From: Aquificales bacterium
Lineage (GTDB): Bacteria > Aquificota > Aquificia > Aquificales > Aquificaceae
Assembly: GCA_027037055.1 (NCBI GenBank)
Contig: JALWBR010000014.1
Span: 1-35,572 of the forward strand
DNA: 35,572 nucleotides
Reading direction: 5' to 3'
Part shown: in pieces, positions 32,121-35,572 of the stretch
Position numbering within the stretch: position 1 is the stretch's first letter
Layout: each line of letters starts with the position of its first letter
The notes under the pieces: model-generated
What the model saw: only the letters and a program-made list of their open reading frames with translations
Databases searched by the model: none
What the model was told of the DNA's origin: nothing
Translations under genes and position numbers: made by a program

Positions 32121-33820
32121 AGGCTATAAAGGCCCTTCTTCTTGACAAGAAGGCAGAGCTTTTTGAAATACTGGGAGATATTTTCAATGTAACAGGTCAC
32201 AAGCTAATAGTAGCAAAGACAGAAGATCAGGCGTTAGATCTCCTTAGGGCGGTTGATGTTGACATAATGTTGCTACCTTATGAGGATAAGGACTTTTGGA
32301 TTCACTCAAGGAAAGACCACGGTATAAAAGGAATATATCCCATGTTCATAGGGGATAAGGAGGAGGAGCTTAAGGAAATAGTTGCTATGGGTTTTTCCTA
32401 CGTAAATTTCATAATAAAACCCTTTAATCCTCTTGATCTTCTTAACAGGATAGGGCACCTTTCAACCCTTGAAGAGCATGAGGATCTTTCCATCTTCGGT
32501 TTGCTGAATGTACTTATAGAAATGGAAAAGCATGAAGAAACAGGATATGTAGAACTGTCACATAAGGATGAAAAATGCATACTTTTTGTTGAAGGTGGAA
32601 CCGTTAAAGAATCCACGTGTGAAACTGATGTTTTAAAAAGTTTGTTTGCCAAAGAGCCTGAAATAACTAAACTCCCCATTGTTGAGGACTTTGTTGCTAA
32701 GGAGCAGTTCAACTCAACGGATGATCTCATAGAAAAACTGTGGGTTGAAGTAGAAGAGGTAGTTGAAGAGAAAACGATAGAAGTAAAAGTTGAGGATAGA
32801 CTAAAAGAGCTTATAAAGGAAGTTGAGGAGGATGTATATTGCATACAGTTTCGCAGTGATAAGGATCTCTTGAGTAAAAATGCTTATCTTAGGGTGTTCA
32901 GAAATGGTGATACAAAGATAAACGTGCTTATAAATCCGTGGCATCAAATAGTATGGGGTGATATAAAGGCGTGTATTGAACACCTCATAGGAGATATTAA
33001 ATCACTTCATATAGTAATGCTTTTGACTCAGGATGTGTTTAAAAATCATAATGTCCTTAGAATAATGGAGGCTAATCCTAAGGTTACACTTATAACCACG
33101 AGGGATATAGTGCATTCAATGAGACTTGCCGGTATGCCTGCTTTCAAAACAAGAACTCTTGATCTTTTTAGATATTTTAGGGTAACCCTTGCTACTGGTC
33201 ATACACTGAGTTTTATACCCGCTCCCTATACACCCTATAAAGGTAACTTTGCGGTTATGGAAAAAGAAAAGAGAATACTTTATACATCAGAGATTTTTAG
33301 TTCAATGATCCCCTCATCTCGCTTATCGGATATAACAACCTTTGATCCTCACGGCATAAAAATATTCCATATGATACATATGCCCCATTCCGAAGGCGTT
33401 AAAAACTTTATAAATAGCTTTGAAGAATTACCTGATTGGATATTACCTGCTTACGGCAGTCTGTTGAAGGGTGAGGATGTTCAGAAGGCTGTAAATGTTT
33501 TGTCAAAGGTCAGTATGGGTATTGAGCTTCCAATAATAAAGGACAAACAAGAAGCTATATTGATACTGAATGAAACTTTATCCTATATAAAGGGCAGAAT
33601 AGACGGAGAGCTTTTCAGGGACATACTTTCTGAACTTGAAAGGTTTGCCCTTATAGAAAAGGGCAGGATAGTGGATGTATTAACTGAGCCTTCCATTACC
33701 ATTGATCAGCTTTTTATATCCCTTTGTAATGTAAAATCAGTCGGTGATGAAATAATGTACGATATACTTAACTTTATAAGTGAAAGGGAAGTTATGCTTC
33801 CCGCATTTATGTGTCTTTGA
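32117..33820 (+). CDS. Pseudo-receiver, PATAN-like and metal-free flavodiiron-type beta-lactamase fusion
   Basis: 567 residues. 1-115: a response-regulator-like fold with the KPF lysine (Lys101) kept, but Pro54 sits where the phosphorylated Asp is expected and the acidic pair is reduced to one Asp (Asp10). 120-175: a DUF4388/PATAN-like strand set (GYVELSHKDEKCILFVEGG). 240-465: a flavodiiron/ODP-type metallo-beta-lactamase scaffold, judged by YLRVFRNGDTKINVLI, FIPAPYTPYKGNF and KRILYTSEIFSSM. The metal sites look lost: LTQDVF (303-308) replaces HxExDH, Thr for His in PYTPYK, Glu for Asp in TSEIF, Tyr for His in LPAYG (443-447). C-terminal 470-567 is helical. Probably a regulator or scaffold. 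Confidence 0.62.
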   Translation: MKAIKALLLDKKAELFEILGDIFNVTGHKLIVAKTEDQALDLLRAVDVDIMLLPYEDKDFWIHSRKDHGIKGIYPMFIGDKEEELKEIVAMGFSYVNFIIKPFNPLDLLNRIGHLSTLEEHEDLSIFGLLNVLIEMEKHEETGYVELSHKDEKCILFVEGGTVKESTCETDVLKSLFAKEPEITKLPIVEDFVAKEQFNSTDDLIEKLWVEVEEVVEEKTIEVKVEDRLKELIKEVEEDVYCIQFRSDKDLLSKNAYLRVFRNGDTKINVLINPWHQIVWGDIKACIEHLIGDIKSLHIVMLLTQDVFKNHNVLRIMEANPKVTLITTRDIVHSMRLAGMPAFKTRTLDLFRYFRVTLATGHTLSFIPAPYTPYKGNFAVMEKEKRILYTSEIFSSMIPSSRLSDITTFDPHGIKIFHMIHMPHSEGVKNFINSFEELPDWILPAYGSLLKGEDVQKAVNVLSKVSMGIELPIIKDKQEAILILNETLSYIKGRIDGELFRDILSELERFALIEKGRIVDVLTEPSITIDQLFISLCNVKSVGDEIMYDILNFISEREVMLPAFMCL

Positions 33821-34712
33821 TCTTTACAACCTCACAAAAGTATCTTATAAGTATTTCTTTAGGGGGTGTGTTAAGGGTTTCATCCTTCAAAGGTATTGCG
33901 TAGGGTGAAAGTTTTAATTTTCTTTCTTCATGAATACCGAGTTCAAACCTTTTCGCGGAAGAACACACAGTACCGCCCCTTTTCCTACCGACCGGTGTAC
34001 TTTCGCCTACAAATAAGCCGAGCATCCTTAGAGCTTTCCTTACACAAAGGGCGGATGTATAAGATACCCAAATTCCGTCTTCCTTGAGCTTACCTGTTAT
34101 CTTGCGCAGTAGATCAATGGTCCACATTTCTGGATTTCTGAATGGTGAAAAGGGATCGTGGAATATCGCATCCGCTCTATCCTTTATAACACCTATTGTA
34201 TTTCTTATATCCCCCTCTATTAACTCTATAAGTACCCCTTCCCTTTCCAGTGCATTCCTATTTTCCCAAACCTTATTATGAAGATCTGTGTATGGTTCGG
34301 GCATGGGCGGTAATTTAGAAGGGAAGGTTTTGTCAAGTCCGTATATCTTTATTTCTATCGCAGGGTTGATGTTTTTGAGGTGATGGATGGCTACAACACT
34401 GTTATATCCCAATCCAAAGCCTATGTCTATTATAGTTATCCTACTGCTTTTCTTTGTTTTATCAATAAGCCCCGAGGGAAGAAGAAATTTCTCATAGCAT
34501 TCCCTTACCGCACCCGCATATACACTGTGGTAAGGCTCTCCGTATTCCTTGCTTATAAGCGTGAAGGAGCCGTCTCTTGTTTTTATTATCTCTCCATCAG
34601 CCCTTATTGAAGGTTTACACCATCTTTTAAGTTCCTTTTGTACCTTGAGGGCTTCTTCTTTGGAAAGTACAATGCCAAATTTTTCAGCAATCTTTTTTAT
34701 ATCCTCTACCAT
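33807..34712 (-). CDS. tRNA 5-aminomethyl-uridine methyltransferase, MnmC2/MnmD type
   Basis: SAM-dependent methylation that completes mnm5(s2)U34 in tRNA. 301 residues. Seen: the SAM loop DIGFGLGYNSVVAIHHL, YGLDKTFP, and DPFSPFRNPEMWT, which is characteristic of the DUF752/MnmC N-terminal domain, then YTSALCVRKALRMLG. The FAD oxidase half of MnmC is missing, as in the protein characterised from Aquifex aeolicus. Start ATG overlaps the lepB stop by 7 bp; the end overlaps the upstream convergent gene by 14 bp. Confidence 0.9.
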   Translation of the reverse strand: MVEDIKKIAEKFGIVLSKEEALKVQKELKRWCKPSIRADGEIIKTRDGSFTLISKEYGEPYHSVYAGAVRECYEKFLLPSGLIDKTKKSSRITIIDIGFGLGYNSVVAIHHLKNINPAIEIKIYGLDKTFPSKLPPMPEPYTDLHNKVWENRNALEREGVLIELIEGDIRNTIGVIKDRADAIFHDPFSPFRNPEMWTIDLLRKITGKLKEDGIWVSYTSALCVRKALRMLGLFVGESTPVGRKRGGTVCSSAKRFELGIHEERKLKLSPYAIPLKDETLNTPPKEILIRYFCEVVKIKDT

Positions 34713-35389
34713 ATAAAGTGTTTGCCTATCCTGTCAAACCTCGGATTCAATATTGCATAGAATATCTGGCGAAAAGCTGTGAAAGGTGTAACATCGGTGG
34801 TTCTTATAGGGGGTACCTTACCCGAGAAGTAAATTACAAAGGCTTTACCTATTATTTTGTCTCTGTACAGGAATCCCCAGTATCTGCTATCTTCACTGTT
34901 ATCCCTGTTGTCTCCCATAACAAAGTATGCGTTTTCCGGAATCTTAGTCGGGGGGAGGTTAATCCGAGGTACCAAGGGATCTTTGTAAAGGGCTATAAGA
35001 TGTTTCACCCCGTTGGGAAGAGTTTCCTCGTATATTAGCCTCTCGTGACCACCGTCTCTATCCCTGCCCACAAGTTTAAGTGGTAGTTCTTTACCGTTTA
35101 TGAAAACCCTGTGACCTCTTATTTCTATTGTGTCACCAGGCATTCCTATTATCCTCTTTATGAAGTCTATATCTGGGTTTAAGGGCCATTTGAATACTAC
35201 TATGTCGCCCCTCTTAGGTTCTGTAAATCTGTAGACCAATTTGTTAACCAATATAAAATCTCCCACGAGAAGGGTTGGTTTCATAGAGCCGGAAGGTATA
35301 TTGAAAGCTTGAACGAAGAAGGTTCTTATTACCAAAAATACAGCAATAATAATGGCAAACTCAATTATCCACTTCTTTGTCTTATCCAT
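34706..35389 (-). CDS. lepB: Signal peptidase I
   Basis: Inner-membrane serine/lysine protease that removes signal peptides. 227 residues. One N-terminal membrane segment (WIIEFAIIIAVFLVIRTFF), the nucleophile Ser in NIPSGSMKPTLLVGDF, the catalytic Lys in IDFIKRIIGMPGDT, and box E GDNRDNSEDSRYWGF. Start ATG overlaps the rlmN stop by one base on the minus strand. Confidence 0.97.
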   Translation of the reverse strand: MDKTKKWIIEFAIIIAVFLVIRTFFVQAFNIPSGSMKPTLLVGDFILVNKLVYRFTEPKRGDIVVFKWPLNPDIDFIKRIIGMPGDTIEIRGHRVFINGKELPLKLVGRDRDGGHERLIYEETLPNGVKHLIALYKDPLVPRINLPPTKIPENAYFVMGDNRDNSEDSRYWGFLYRDKIIGKAFVIYFSGKVPPIRTTDVTPFTAFRQIFYAILNPRFDRIGKHFIW

Positions 35390-35572
35390 TAAACATTCAC
35401 CCCCTCATATTTAGCCCTTAATTGCCCGCATGCTCCGAAAACTTTTTGCCCTTTGCTGAACCTTATAAAGCACGATATTCCGTTTTCCCACAGTATTCTT
35501 TGGAAGTTCATTATATTTTCAGGCTCAGGTCTTTTGTAAGGAAGGGTGGGGTAAGGGTTGTAGGGTATTATG
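35389..35572 (-). CDS. rlmN: Dual-specificity rRNA/tRNA A2503 methyltransferase RlmN (C-terminal part)
   Basis: Radical SAM C2-methyladenosine methyltransferase, cut by the right edge of the window. I translated the minus strand by hand: it reads IIPYNPYPTLPYKRPE, then ENIMNFQRILWENGI, then FRFSKGQKVFGACGQLRAKY and EGVNV before TAA. The cysteine in ACGQLRAKY is the one methylated during catalysis. The 4Fe-4S motif lies outside the window. The stop overlaps the lepB ATG by one base, so rlmN-lepB-mnmC2 form one operon. Confidence 0.92.
   Translation of the reverse strand, partial: IIPYNPYPTLPYKRPEPENIMNFQRILWENGISCFIRFSKGQKVFGACGQLRAKYEGVNV

Noticed and set aside
32398-32844. Ser/Thr-rich open frame on the minus strand
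   Set aside because: It is the antisense shadow of acidic helical coding sequence in the plus-strand gene and has no ribosome-binding site.

Overview
This is a dense, gene-packed bacterial chromosome segment, AT-leaning by eye, with heavy AGG/AGA and ATA codon use. It most likely comes from a thermophilic member of the Aquificota (Aquificales), probably Aquificaceae. Three things point that way. There is a two-domain protein disulfide oxidoreductase and a branched-chain polyamine synthase, both typical of thermophiles. There is a free-standing MnmC2-type tRNA methyltransferase of the kind characterised in Aquifex. And rpmH is followed directly by yidD and yidC with no rnpA between them, which fits the known absence of classical RNase P in Aquificaceae. 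Genes for Kdo/LPS synthesis and LPS export (kdsD, lptD), signal peptidase I and type IV pili show a Gram-negative envelope. I see no phage, insertion sequence, CRISPR array or rRNA.

Layout. 1-3863: type IV pilus motor genes pilB (5' end outside the window), pilT and pilC, followed by a radical SAM gene. 5462-9996: ispA (minus), then moxR, a HAD phosphatase and lptD (plus). 9971-12782: hom-rpe and a stand-alone ParB-like gene (all minus). 12869-14357: ppa-kdsD. 14398-20244: atpB, a small Usp-like gene, atpE, rpmH, yidD, yidC and a large heme-binding GGDEF-EAL protein. 20254-23977: rhodanese, leuD (minus), lipoate ligase, ahcY (minus). 24002-24910: tRNA-Asp and a secreted protein gene preceded by a strongly structured leader (minus). 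25037-29026: NifA-like activator, disulfide oxidoreductase, secreted DUF3108-like protein with an apparent CTG start, argF. 29014-30667: bpsA and an M23 peptidase (minus). 30719-33820: tlyA and three unusual genes. 33807-35572: rlmN (partial), lepB and mnmC2 (minus). There is no gene-free stretch longer than about 130 bases.

How genes work together. pilB/pilT/pilC power pilus extension and retraction and form the platform. atpB and atpE are the membrane proton channel and rotor of ATP synthase, lying next to the insertase genes yidD/yidC, whose best-known client is subunit c. kdsD and lptD act at the start and end of LPS production. The GGDEF-EAL protein probably couples a periplasmic heme signal to cyclic di-GMP.

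Items most worth a second look: (1) a cassette after tlyA made of a solitary, degenerate phosphohexomutase domain-I-like protein, an 82-residue helical protein, and a protein with a pseudo-receiver, a PATAN-like region and a flavodiiron-type beta-lactamase fold that appears to have lost all its metal ligands; (2) a compact RNA element upstream of the secreted protein gene at 24910, with an 8-bp hairpin whose loop pairs perfectly with two downstream segments; (3) repeated evidence for leaderless transcripts; (4) a Usp-like gene between the ATP synthase a and c subunits. Functions are inferred from motifs read by eye; no database search was run.
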